Source of the DNA: SVTX01 sp045538195
GTDB taxonomy: Bacteria > Bacillota > Clostridia > Oscillospirales > CAG-272
Reading direction: 5' to 3'
NCBI GenBank assembly: GCA_045538195.1
Contig: JAZSRA010000120.1
Coordinates: forward strand, 1 to 56,594
DNA: 56,594 nt
Both the position numbers and the translations under genes were made by a program. Shown here one piece after another: positions 1 to 7,748 of this stretch. The notes under the pieces were generated by a model. That model was not told where the DNA came from. It was given only the letters and a program-made list of their open reading frames with translations, and did no database searches. Each line of letters begins with the position of its first letter. The stretch's first letter is position 1.

Positions 1-278
1 AGCATAGCTTTGTACCTTGCCGAGTCGTAACGGTTACGAGAGAATCGGTCGAGCTTCCATACGATAACCACATCAAAGCCCTTCTTCGCACTGTCCTTGA
101 TCATCCGCTGAAACTCAGGACGGTTATCTGTCTTTGCAGAATACGCCCTGTCAATATACGTTCCGACAATATCGATGCCATTCTTGTTGGCATATGCCGT
201 GTTCTCACGAATCTGCCCCTCAATCGATTCCTCACGCTGATTGTCCGAGGAATATCGAGCATAAATAACGCCTCGCAT
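1..278 (-). CDS. Serine site-specific recombinase, N-terminal part (cut by window edge)
   Basis: The leftward frame starting at the ATG ending at 278 encodes MRGVIYARYSSDNQREES, the resolvase/invertase N-terminal catalytic motif with the nucleophilic Ser at about residue 10. It continues with an arginine-containing IVWKLDRFSRNRYD block typical of large serine recombinases. A GGAGG lies 7 nt before the ATG. Only 92 residues are inside the window, so the zinc-ribbon and C-terminal parts cannot be seen. It starts 14 nt after the stop of the GHKL gene and is probably co-transcribed with it. Large serine recombinases of this type move integrative elements, so this likely serves the mobile element in this end of the window. 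Confidence 0.9.
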   Translation of the reverse strand, partial: MRGVIYARYSSDNQREESIEGQIRENTAYANKNGIDIVGTYIDRAYSAKTDNRPEFQRMIKDSAKKGFDVVIVWKLDRFSRNRYDSARYKAM

Positions 279-292
279 TGAGTGACCTCCAT

Positions 293-2281
293 TCATTGAT
301 TGAACAACTTATCGAACAAGATTTTATTTCGCTTCTTGGAGTCACGAATCATCTTATTGTAAGGAACAATCTCCATATAAGCGTTGTAGCTCTTTGAATA
401 GAAATAGTATCCTTGACCGTCAGGAGTTTCCTGGAAATCGTATTGCTTAATATACTTTTTCAGTTTTTCACTGATGTCGCAAAGTATATAGCAGAAGAAA
501 CGGATGTTACTGTTACCATCGATAGTAAGTCCATCTTTGGTTTTGATTTTTCCGTTGGTAAAATCGTCCATGTACTCTATTACTTGTTGAATTGGGTTTT
601 CGGAATCACCGTAAGACTCTCTGCCGGGACGCTTAAATTCTATAATGGTGATGTTTCTAAACGGTTGCTCACTCTCATCAGTAAAAGCAAACGGCGAATC
701 AAAAATAGCGATATCTGGTTCGTTTTTGCTTGCCGATTGGATGGGATCCATACTTTTTATTTTTTTATCTGATGCTAAATAGTAATGATAAGAGAGCTTT
801 TCATCAATTAGCCACAGATTGTGTGCCGTATAATCCACATCGTCAGAGGTTTGTTGCATGGGGAAAACCATTTGATGAATGCTTTCCTCATATGCATATC
901 GATTGTCATCTTGATATTTGAGATTGTTTTCAAGGATATCCAACACAGCTTTTCTATGCAAGATATATTCAGCCAAACTGCTCTTTCCCATTTCGGACAA
1001 TTTTTCGGCGTAGGCGGTGGTCTTTTTCATGATATCGGCAGCATTGATGTTACCTTTGATTGTTTTTTCTAATTCCTTGCCTTCTTCCTTTAACTTCAAT
1101 TTGTACTGCTGTTCCTGTTTAAACAATTCCAGTTCAAGTTTCTCCTCATCTTCGGAAATCATAATATTATCAATGCATTCAGGATATCTGCGAAGGAGAA
1201 GTCTGTATCGTGGATTAACATTGCGGATAAAGTGCTCAATCTTTCCTCTTTTGTTATCGTTATATGCAACGAGATCATCTTTCAAATACGTCAAAACATG
1301 TTCCATCGCCGTGGAAATAATCTCACTTCTCGTCACTCGATTAAATGTGCTTATTTGAGTGTCTTCAATATTGAAAGATGTTCGCTCACGATTAACGTTT
1401 TCATCGAGATAATCCGACGTGATATATCCGTTATAAACGAAAGCTCCTTCAGAAGTGACAAATTTGCTATTAACACCGTTAAAAACGCTTTGCAGATTAG
1501 TCGAAGATACTCTGCGATCATTGGCACATAAATTTAGGCAGTGAGTGCTTGAGTTCGGGTTATAGTTTTTGAAATGTATCAGTCTGAAAGACTTATCTTC
1601 GATAGAGAATTCTACAGTAGCTATATCTTCCTTTTTGATATTTTCAAACAAGCTATTCACAGAGATGCTTTCAGTACCATCAGAGATGGTTATCTTGGGG
1701 GCTTTTCCTAACACAAAGTAAATAAAGCAATGGTTCAACAAATCTCTGGCAATGGTGGATATTTTCTTCGGTGTGTTGGATTTGTTTTTCGAACGAAGAT
1801 TTTTCAGTGTAATAATCGTTGAATTGTGGGCATCGGTTTCAACACTTTCCTTCGTTTCATTGCTGACTGCATTCGCTTTATCAAATGTGAATGTTCGATA
1901 AAACCAGTTGCCATTTTCGCAATAGGTGCTTTCAACTTTGACAGAGCCAAAAGCTTTAAGCCAGATCATACGTCCAACGCCTTTACAGCCTAACATCTTC
2001 TTAAAATCACTTGCATAAGTGTTAAAGGATTTGAAATTATCTTCAGTAAAACCAACGCCGTTGTCATAGATGATAATGTTCTCTATATCGGTTTCCCAAT
2101 TTTCTTTCTCCAAAAAGGATAGTGAGTCCTCACGTTCTATTTTGATATAAATACTTCCGTCCAAAATATTTGCTTGGTTGATACTCTGAATGGAATTAAC
2201 TACTGCCTCGTATAAGGGGAGCAATGGTTCCGAGGTGGGGAGTGTGTGAAGTTCAACCAAACCTTGAAAATTTATATTCAT
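293..2281 (-). CDS. GHKL ATPase fused to a PD-(D/E)XK-like nuclease domain, probable defence protein
   Basis: This 662-residue protein has a GHKL (Hsp90/MutL/histidine-kinase) ATP-binding domain: N-box E25/N29 in YEAVVNS, G1 box D73-N-G-V-G77, and G2 box G98-C-K-G-V-G103. The middle (about 390-480) is rich in Lys/Glu and likely helical or coiled coil. The C-terminal part has EPDIAIF (D523) followed by IIEFKRPGR (E548, K550), the D...ExK arrangement of PD-(D/E)XK nucleases. A strong AGGAGG precedes the ATG. It lies 24 nt downstream of a CI-like repressor and directly upstream of a recombinase. ATPase-nuclease fusions like this are common in defence islands. I do not recognise a named system, and the nuclease assignment rests on motif only. 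Confidence 0.75.
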   Translation of the reverse strand: MNINFQGLVELHTLPTSEPLLPLYEAVVNSIQSINQANILDGSIYIKIEREDSLSFLEKENWETDIENIIIYDNGVGFTEDNFKSFNTYASDFKKMLGCKGVGRMIWLKAFGSVKVESTYCENGNWFYRTFTFDKANAVSNETKESVETDAHNSTIITLKNLRSKNKSNTPKKISTIARDLLNHCFIYFVLGKAPKITISDGTESISVNSLFENIKKEDIATVEFSIEDKSFRLIHFKNYNPNSSTHCLNLCANDRRVSSTNLQSVFNGVNSKFVTSEGAFVYNGYITSDYLDENVNRERTSFNIEDTQISTFNRVTRSEIISTAMEHVLTYLKDDLVAYNDNKRGKIEHFIRNVNPRYRLLLRRYPECIDNIMISEDEEKLELELFKQEQQYKLKLKEEGKELEKTIKGNINAADIMKKTTAYAEKLSEMGKSSLAEYILHRKAVLDILENNLKYQDDNRYAYEESIHQMVFPMQQTSDDVDYTAHNLWLIDEKLSYHYYLASDKKIKSMDPIQSASKNEPDIAIFDSPFAFTDESEQPFRNITIIEFKRPGRESYGDSENPIQQVIEYMDDFTNGKIKTKDGLTIDGNSNIRFFCYILCDISEKLKKYIKQYDFQETPDGQGYYFYSKSYNAYMEIVPYNKMIRDSKKRNKILFDKLFNQ

Positions 2282-2305
2282 AACGTTCCTCCTAAATCAA
2301 TTTTT

Positions 2306-3016
2306 CTATTCAACAATCCCAACAACCCTTCCGCAGCAGTAAACACTATCGTTCTCACCAATGCGAATAGGCTTATACTTTTCATTATGCGAGATCAAGC
2401 ACTTGTTGCCAAGCTCCTTGATGTAAACCTCACCATTGACAACGAAGATACCGATCTCTCCGATATTGATGGAATCACACTTTTCAACGAAAACCTTATC
2501 TCCGTCGTGGTATGTAGGCTCCATACTGTCACCGGAAACGGGAATAACGTAATCGGCTTCCTCTGCTTCGGAGCATTCCTTAACCAGTATTTGTTCGGGG
2601 ATTTCATTGTCAAGGAAGTTACCCGTACCGGCAGAGGCAGGATAATTATAGAAATCCACCTTCAGCATACGAGTCTTCGGCTTCTTCATAGCAAGCCTTA
2701 CTCGCTTGTATTCGCTGTCAATTAAATAGTCAACTATTTCTTTACCGTGCTCGTCAAGAGCGCGGTATTTTTGTAACGTGCCCCATTCGGTGGCAGTAGG
2801 ACGCCCTGCCATAGACTTGCATCCGATCAGCTCATCAGCGGATACACCAAGCAGATCACAAAGACGTGCGAGCTTGTCGCAATCAGGACGACCGATTCCT
2901 TTCTCCCAGTTATAGATAACTCTGCCCGAACTCTCGCCAAGAGCGTCGGCAATGTCCTGCTGAGTCATGCCTTTTATATTACGGTACTTCTTTATTTGTT
3001 CGCCAATAAAGCTCAT
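2306..3016 (-). CDS. CI/LexA-like repressor (XRE helix-turn-helix plus S24 self-cleaving domain)
   Basis: This is a 236-residue regulator. Residues 5-60 are an XRE helix-turn-helix (MTQQDIADALGESSGRV). Residues 120-236 are a peptidase-S24 domain with an Ala129-Gly130 cleavage site (PASAGTG), the nucleophile Ser164 in VSGDSMEP and the general base Lys200 in GEVYIKEL. The ATG at 3016 is chosen over an upstream one at 3058 because GGAGG sits 9 nt before it and because the -10 box (3049-3054) would overlap the longer frame. Family knowledge predicts RecA-stimulated self-cleavage after DNA damage. It probably represses its own leftward operon (GHKL ATPase, recombinase) and the divergent rightward promoter. 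Confidence 0.9.
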   Translation of the reverse strand: MSFIGEQIKKYRNIKGMTQQDIADALGESSGRVIYNWEKGIGRPDCDKLARLCDLLGVSADELIGCKSMAGRPTATEWGTLQKYRALDEHGKEIVDYLIDSEYKRVRLAMKKPKTRMLKVDFYNYPASAGTGNFLDNEIPEQILVKECSEAEEADYVIPVSGDSMEPTYHDGDKVFVEKCDSINIGEIGIFVVNGEVYIKELGNKCLISHNEKYKPIRIGENDSVYCCGRVVGIVE

Positions 3017-3048
3017 ACGGATATACCTCCAAATTATATTACGATACC

Positions 3049-3077
3049 ATTTTACCATATAAAATTGTATTTGTCAA
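3049..3077 (-). promoter_or_regulatory. Sigma-A promoter of the repressor operon
   Basis: Read leftward, TTGACA (3072-3077) and TAAAAT (3049-3054) are separated by exactly 17 bp. Transcription would start about 25 nt before the repressor ATG. Confidence 0.8.
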
Positions 3078-3108
3078 GAGAATACTCCAAAAATATTATA
3101 TAAAACTA

Positions 3109-3137
3109 TTGACAATACAAAAAAATTGTGTTATAAT
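3109..3137 (+). promoter_or_regulatory. Divergent sigma-A promoter reading right
   Basis: TTGACA (3109-3114) and TATAAT (3132-3137) are separated by 17 bp, a consensus promoter. Its -35 and that of the leftward promoter form an inverted repeat (TTGTCAA at 3071, TTGACAA at 3109), extended by matching GTATT/AATAC flanks. This makes the 3065-3125 interval the likely operator region of the S24 repressor. The first convincing gene downstream begins at 3542. Confidence 0.75.
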
Positions 3138-3541
3138 ATCAAATACCAAAGAAATTTGGAACGAGCAGTACATAAGCTTTCTTAATGATTCCACGGTGTA
3201 AAATTTTGTATGCAGTAGTCAAAGAAAAAGCGGAAACGGAAATGGGAGTTTGCGGAGATATGAGAAATTACCGACTTTCGATTAGAAAGCAGGTTAAAGC
3301 CGCGCCACTTTATGGCATCGGCCTCTCACATCGGACGGCAGAGCCGACCGAATTTGCGAGCTTTGACGAGCTTTAGCGAGCTTTCAAGAGATGTAGGGTT
3401 ATGGGGCAAAGGTCACTTTTTTAGAGCAAGGTCACTTTATTGGGGCTTCTATGCCACTTTTTGCGTAAAAACGGCGGTTTTGGGCGGTTTTTGCGCGTCT
3501 AATGAATGTCACTGACAGAAAGTATGAGGTAATATGCACAA
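3138..3541 (+). other. Intergenic leader with short direct repeats, no convincing gene
   Basis: This 400-bp stretch after the rightward promoter has no ORF with a usable ribosome-binding site. It holds the motif GTAGTCAAAGAAAA (3215-3228), which recurs twice near the right end of the window. It also has three GAGCTTT repeats on a 10-nt period (3358, 3368, 3378) and two copies of AAGGTCACTTT 19 nt apart (3409, 3428), with a weaker third near 3452. These could be binding sites for the ribbon-helix-helix-like protein encoded next. Confidence 0.5.
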
Positions 3542-3970
3542 ATGGCAAGATCAAAGGAAAACACAATGGTAAATGAAAATGGGCGCATCAGGTTCGCCCT
3601 CTACACGGATGAGTCAACGATGGAACTCGTTGACAAACACTACAAAGAAGACGGTTGCGGTTGCAAAAGTGAGTATATCACCAAGGCGATTCAGTACTAT
3701 GCGGAGCTTCATTCTCTGCAAGATTGCTCCCATGTCGTCCCCGATATCATCACATCTACGCTCAAGGACATCACAAGAGAGAGCGATAATCGTCAAGGCC
3801 GGTTGCTCTTTAAGATCGCTGTTGAGTTGACCATCCTGCAAAATATCATCGCAGCCGGCAACAACATTGACCCGGCTACCCTCGAACGAGTCCGAGGTGT
3901 GTGCGTGAACGAGGTCAAAAAGCTCAACGGTATCATCACTTTTGATGAGGCGGTCAGATGGCAAAGCTGA
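3542..3970 (+). CDS. Ribbon-helix-helix-like small protein of mobile elements
   Basis: This is a 142-residue protein. Residues 15-60 (RIRFALYTDES followed by a helical SEYITKAIQYYAELH) resemble the beta-strand-helix-helix layout of Arc/MetJ DNA-binding proteins. The rest is predicted helical, with no known catalytic motif. A GAGGT lies about 11 nt upstream. Proteins like this often sit beside relaxase or partition genes in integrative elements and plasmids, but neither is visible here. The stop overlaps the possible start of the next gene, so the two are probably co-transcribed. Confidence 0.6.
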   Translation: MARSKENTMVNENGRIRFALYTDESTMELVDKHYKEDGCGCKSEYITKAIQYYAELHSLQDCSHVVPDIITSTLKDITRESDNRQGRLLFKIAVELTILQNIIAAGNNIDPATLERVRGVCVNEVKKLNGIITFDEAVRWQS

Positions 3971-3999
3971 TCGTGAAGCAGAAGCAGAAAGGAAAAAAT

Positions 4000-4443
4000 A
4001 TGACTTGGAAAAAGTTTTGGAAGCGAGTAAATGCTCTGCTTCACGATAATCGAACGGTTCTTCGTGAGGGTGAGGACATAGAGGATTGGGAAGAAGCTCA
4101 GCGTAAGCAGCGTGAGGAAGAAGCAGAACTGCAGAGAAAAGAACAAGAAATCCTCGCTATATGGTTTCTCCGTGAGGAATATTTGAACGCAGGTTGGTTC
4201 AAACGTTTCCTTCTTCGTCTCGAATTCGCTTTCCGTCACACACGCGGAGAGAGCCACATTCCGCAGATCCCGGAACATATCCGCATGGAAATAGCTCGCT
4301 GTCTTCTGCCAGATATCATCGCTTACTATGAGTCGGAACAAGGGCAGAGAGAGTTTGCAGAGTGGAAACAAGCCCAAAATAGTCAAGATCAAACCACAAT
4401 TGACGGTAAAGAAAGCGCAATAAAAAATTCAAGCACACCATAA
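4000..4443 (+). CDS. Uncharacterised charged protein of the mobile element
   Basis: About 147 residues beginning MTWKKFWKRVNALL, with a Glu/Lys/Gln-rich helical stretch (EEAQRKQREEEAELQRKEQE) likely to form a coiled coil. I do not recognise a family. The ATG at 4000 has AAAGGA 6 nt upstream. An alternative ATG at 3958 overlaps the previous stop and would add 14 residues. There is no signal peptide or membrane segment. Its only context is the preceding RHH-like gene. Confidence 0.55.
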   Translation: MTWKKFWKRVNALLHDNRTVLREGEDIEDWEEAQRKQREEEAELQRKEQEILAIWFLREEYLNAGWFKRFLLRLEFAFRHTRGESHIPQIPEHIRMEIARCLLPDIIAYYESEQGQREFAEWKQAQNSQDQTTIDGKESAIKNSSTP

Positions 4444-4471
4444 CCAGCGGCTTGAATTCCATATGTTTGAA

Positions 4472-4503
4472 AGGCGGCACCCGATCAGGTGTCGCCGTTC
4501 TGT
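4472..4503. terminator. Bidirectional terminator hairpin
   Basis: GGCGGCACC and GGTGTCGCC pair across a six-base loop. It lies between the convergent genes ending at 4443 and 4508. Confidence 0.6.
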
Positions 4504-4507
4504 GTAT

Positions 4508-5203
4508 TTAGTTTTCGTTTGCTCCGTTTTGCTCAAAGGCATTCCATTCTTCTTCAGAATAAATGCTTATTGCTGTGATCTCATACTGCGGAGTCCAACC
4601 GCTCGGATATTCGTCATAATTCAAAGTTACGATGTTATCATTGTGATCAACAACAATTCGATCTTTTTCGTTCAGACCATCAAAGTTGTTCCAAAGCACT
4701 CGATAGAGTTTTCCGTCATCATCATAGGCATAAAAGCAATATGGATTGCCGTCTTTATATTCAAACGCAACACAACTCGGGAGTGTCTCGGCAATGGTCA
4801 TGACGATGGGTAAACGCTTTCCCGAAATATTATCAGTATTTGTATTTGATGCGCCAAGCAAATCATTTATAATATCTTTATCTTTTTCGGCTAAAACCAT
4901 CGCTTGACCATTGGTTACATCGATAAAAGTTCCGCACTCGGAATGATACCGAATTGTTTCATTCTTGGTTGTAAATTCGTAATCATACCCGCAATTGGTA
5001 ACGTCATTCTCCCATTTCCCTTTATTGAGTACGGAAAGAATCGTTTTATGCGCATCCTCAGTCATATCCATAAGTGCAGTTACTCCATCTGCTCCTATAC
5101 GAGATATGCAAGATAACGGACCTTTGTACTTATTATTAGCACACCCCGAAAAAGCCGCAAGGCATAGGATGATCGCAAGTATTGTCAATAATATTCGTTT
5201 CAT
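4508..5203 (-). CDS. Predicted lipoprotein in a sigma-factor operon
   Basis: This 231-residue protein starts with a lipoprotein signal peptide (MKRILLTILAIILCLAAFSGC, lipobox Cys21). The mature part is rich in acidic and aromatic residues and has no motif I recognise. It is the last gene of a leftward operon of ECF sigma factor, anti-sigma-like protein, small membrane protein and lipoprotein. It probably belongs to the envelope response controlled by that sigma factor, though its function is unknown. Confidence 0.7.
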   Translation of the reverse strand: MKRILLTILAIILCLAAFSGCANNKYKGPLSCISRIGADGVTALMDMTEDAHKTILSVLNKGKWENDVTNCGYDYEFTTKNETIRYHSECGTFIDVTNGQAMVLAEKDKDIINDLLGASNTNTDNISGKRLPIVMTIAETLPSCVAFEYKDGNPYCFYAYDDDGKLYRVLWNNFDGLNEKDRIVVDHNDNIVTLNYDEYPSGWTPQYEITAISIYSEEEWNAFEQNGANEN

Positions 5204-5249
5204 ATTTACTCCTTTCCTTGTGGTAGCCGTCGAATGATCGGCGGCTTAT

Positions 5250-5594
5250 TTAATCTTGCCATACCCATTTTGCGTAATAGCCGTTTGTAGAATACAGAAT
5301 GTGAACTTCGTTATTTCCATTGCTGTATATATACATTGCGCCGAGTTGTTTATCTGATTCTGCGACATAGCCGCCGTTTTCTAACATATATTCATCAATC
5401 GTAGCATTGGGCTTTCCAATAATAACAGTTGGGTTATCGCTTATTGCGACTAATTCTGTATCTGTAAACATTACTTTATACAATCCATACGATGTAGCCA
5501 CAAAATTTGCAGTTCCAAATTTAACAAAGGAAATCACGGATAAGCTACCGATAAGAACGCCAACAATGACGACAGCAATAACAATTTTAATCAC
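5250..5594 (-). CDS. Small membrane-anchored protein, unknown function
   Basis: About 114 residues: an N-terminal transmembrane helix (IVIAVVIVGVLIGSLSVISF) followed by an extracytoplasmic domain of about 80 residues. The start is odd. The only usable in-frame start is a GTG at 5594, some 20 nt or more from the strong AGGAGGGAG. The codon at the expected distance is TTA, which suggests a mutated TTG/ATG start. It lies between the anti-sigma-like gene and the lipoprotein gene in the same operon. Confidence 0.6.
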   Translation of the reverse strand: MIKIVIAVVIVGVLIGSLSVISFVKFGTANFVATSYGLYKVMFTDTELVAISDNPTVIIGKPNATIDEYMLENGGYVAESDKQLGAMYIYSNGNNEVHILYSTNGYYAKWVWQD

Positions 5595-5649
5595 ACGTTT
5601 TTTCGTTAATTATACTCCCTCCTTATGACGCAAATTGAAGGGTGGCTTA

Positions 5650-6255
5650 TTAGTTGAAAAGCACATTGATCTCGTCAAAATCAATGTTAGAATATTCAGA
5701 CATTGATTTTTCAAGAGAATCAATAAGCAACTCATATTCTTCATAAGATTGCAGATTTTTTGTTACGGTAATATTCAGAACAAAATAATCGCCCGGCTCA
5801 TAATTTGCCACGCCTTGTCCCTCAAACTCCGAGGTACTTTCGTTGCCGTTGCTGACGATCTTACATTCAATCAATTCAACCTCATCACCGATGATGTTAA
5901 GATGTTTCCACGTAATAAAAACATTTTCGGCGGTGCAAGGAAGTTTCACGCGCTCACGTTCAATATCGCCGCTATCAACATAGTAAATCCATACGTTTTT
6001 ATCTGCGATATATGTTTCTCTTCCGTTTGCATCTACATAACTATAATTCAAATTATACTCTGTTGGGATATATTGCATAGCAAATGTCGCCATAACAACT
6101 AATACCATACAAGCAGCCGCCATCGAAGCCCATTTCACCCAAGTGCGTTTTTTCGGTTTCTTTTTTGCTGCGAGATCTGCTTTCATATCGAAATAACGGT
6201 TAAGAATGTCCGAATCCAGATCTGTAATAGCATCTATGAGTTTTTCTTGTGTCAT
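5650..6255 (-). CDS. Anti-sigma-like membrane protein, partner of the sigma factor at 6252
   Basis: A 201-residue protein with a short cytoplasmic N-terminal domain (MTQEKLIDAITDLDSDIL), a basic KKKPKKR stretch, one transmembrane helix (about 44-62) and an extracytoplasmic domain. This is the layout of anti-sigma factors and of the small sensors coupled to clostridial ECF factors. Its ATG overlaps the TGA of the sigma gene (ATGA), so the two are translationally coupled. It is predicted to hold the sigma factor at the membrane until an envelope signal releases it. Confidence 0.7.
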   Translation of the reverse strand: MTQEKLIDAITDLDSDILNRYFDMKADLAAKKKPKKRTWVKWASMAAACMVLVVMATFAMQYIPTEYNLNYSYVDANGRETYIADKNVWIYYVDSGDIERERVKLPCTAENVFITWKHLNIIGDEVELIECKIVSNGNESTSEFEGQGVANYEPGDYFVLNITVTKNLQSYEEYELLIDSLEKSMSEYSNIDFDEINVLFN

Positions 6256-6842
6256 GGTAAATAACCCTCACTTTCAAGATGTTTTTTGAGTCCAATTTTG
6301 ATTGCTTCGATTTCTCGTTTGACAGTTGATACACTACAGCCAAGTTCCTTGCTGATTGTCGAAATGGGATCGGCAATATAATATCGGCTGACGAAAATGA
6401 ACATTTGTCTGTCGGGGAGAGATCTGACGAAATTACTTATGCTTTTGGCGAGTTCTTTGGTTTCTATTTCTGCGGTCATATCGCCATCATCTGCTATGAA
6501 ATCTTCAATTTCCGAAAGCGAAACCGTGAATTCCGATGCGATGCGCTTTTGACGATTATTTGCATTGAAGCGGTTGATTGCGGTTCTACGCATAATGGTC
6601 GAGAGGAATGATTGCAAGAGAATCGGTCTTGCCGGAGGGATTGCATTCCATGCACCGATATATGTATCGTTTAGACATTCCTCGCTATCGCACACATCGT
6701 GGACAATGTTCATCGCCACCGAAAGCAAGAACTTTTTGTACTTGATATCGGTTTCCTTGATTGCCTGCTCGTCACGTTGCCAATATAGGTCAACGATCTT
6801 CTCGTCACTCATCGTAGAGTTCGCTTTTGTTTGAAGTTCCAT
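6252..6842 (-). CDS. ECF-type sigma-70 family factor
   Basis: A 196-residue protein with a sigma region-2 domain (ECLNDTYIGAWNAIPP, FLSTIMRRTAINRF) and a region-4 helix-turn-helix (STISKELGCSVSTVKREIEAIK). The start at 6842 has GGAGGTG directly upstream. A second Met at residue 11 lacks one. It is the first gene of a four-gene leftward operon and is probably autoregulated from the promoter block at 6944-6983. Confidence 0.85.
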   Translation of the reverse strand: MELQTKANSTMSDEKIVDLYWQRDEQAIKETDIKYKKFLLSVAMNIVHDVCDSEECLNDTYIGAWNAIPPARPILLQSFLSTIMRRTAINRFNANNRQKRIASEFTVSLSEIEDFIADDGDMTAEIETKELAKSISNFVRSLPDRQMFIFVSRYYIADPISTISKELGCSVSTVKREIEAIKIGLKKHLESEGYLP

Positions 6843-6943
6843 AACACACCTCCTTCGTTGTTATTTGAAAGGCCCTTCATAAGTAATAGTCAAGATTTTT
6901 TTCAAAATGGCTCACGTTTTTTGAAAGTTTTTGGATTTTTTAT

Positions 6944-6983
6944 ATTATAACATATTTTTGAGAAAAATGTGTGAACTGATATG
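6944..6983 (-). promoter_or_regulatory. Duplicated promoter block upstream of sigma operon 1
   Basis: This 40-bp block contains, read leftward, an extended -10 (TGTTATAAT). It matches 38 of 40 positions with the block at 8381-8420 upstream of the second sigma operon. A shared activator or an alternative sigma factor probably reads both. Confidence 0.6.
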
Positions 6984-6989
6984 AAAATA

Positions 6990-7012
6990 GGGGTGCCACC
7001 GAAGCGGCACCC
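6990..7012 (-). terminator. Terminator after sigma operon 2
   Basis: GGGTGCC and GGCACCC arms enclose a small loop just after the stop at 7026. A short T-containing tail follows in the leftward direction. Confidence 0.6.
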
Positions 7013-7025
7013 TGACATATAGGTA

Positions 7026-7748
7026 TTATTCATTTACCATTTCATCTTCATCACCAGGATTGTTAGGATCAATCGGATCTCTCACATATTCCTCAACATC
7101 GCTCAGATCTGCATTGGGATTTATCATTACGTAGTAGAGGGTGGTAGTAGCTCCTTCGCCTTGGTCGATAAACTTCAAAGCAACTGCGATACCGCTATCA
7201 ACTCCCGTTATCTCGTACAACTCTGCATTGAGAGCTTCGGTAGAAATCCACTTGCCCGCTGCGTTCTTCCAACCACCAGTAACGGTAACTGATTCAAGCT
7301 TTGAACCAACCTTTTCGACACCGATCACCTTTCCTCTGATATAAGGTGTAAAAGTGTCGCTATTGATTTCAAAGTCGTAATATGATTCGAGCTGTAATTC
7401 ACCCTCGCCTTCATTGCCCGTTCCGTTATTTGGAGTAACAATGGCGCTGTCGCCATCATTACCCACCGAACCGTTGTCGGGAGGAACAACGGGATCATCT
7501 TCTCGCAACATCGGCACAACGATAACCGCACTCACGATCAGCAAGAAACAAGCCGCGATAGCACCAAAGCGAAGCCATACGTTTTTGTTGGGTTTCCTCT
7601 CCTTCTTTATGTTCGTTTTGGTATACACCTTATCCTTGATAGAGGAAAGCGTATCAGCCGAAACTTCGGGCGCAGCGTTCTGCTTGACGAGATTTTCAAT
7701 CTCACCTGCATTCGCTTCGTCAAAAATATTATTTAGTGTTTTCTTCAT
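7026..7748 (-). CDS. Anti-sigma-like membrane protein, partner of the sigma factor at 7745
   Basis: A 240-residue protein with a cytoplasmic N-terminal domain (about 1-55, LNNIFDEANAGEIENLVKQN), one transmembrane segment (about 63-83, FGAIAACFLLIVSAVIVVP), a Pro/Gly/Asn-rich linker and an extracytoplasmic domain. Its ATG overlaps the TGA of the upstream sigma gene. The layout matches membrane anti-sigma/sensor proteins paired with ECF factors. The signal it senses is unknown. Confidence 0.7.
   Translation of the reverse strand: MKKTLNNIFDEANAGEIENLVKQNAAPEVSADTLSSIKDKVYTKTNIKKERKPNKNVWLRFGAIAACFLLIVSAVIVVPMLREDDPVVPPDNGSVGNDGDSAIVTPNNGTGNEGEGELQLESYYDFEINSDTFTPYIRGKVIGVEKVGSKLESVTVTGGWKNAAGKWISTEALNAELYEITGVDSGIAVALKFIDQGEGATTTLYYVMINPNADLSDVEEYVRDPIDPNNPGDEDEMVNE

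Noticed and set aside
101..292. 63-codon frame at the left edge
   Set aside because: It lies in the wrong frame across the serine recombinase start. The true frame shows the catalytic YARYSSDNQREES motif.
3185..3376. 63-codon rightward ORF after the divergent promoter
   Set aside because: No Shine-Dalgarno, poor composition, and it includes the motif and repeats described as non-coding.
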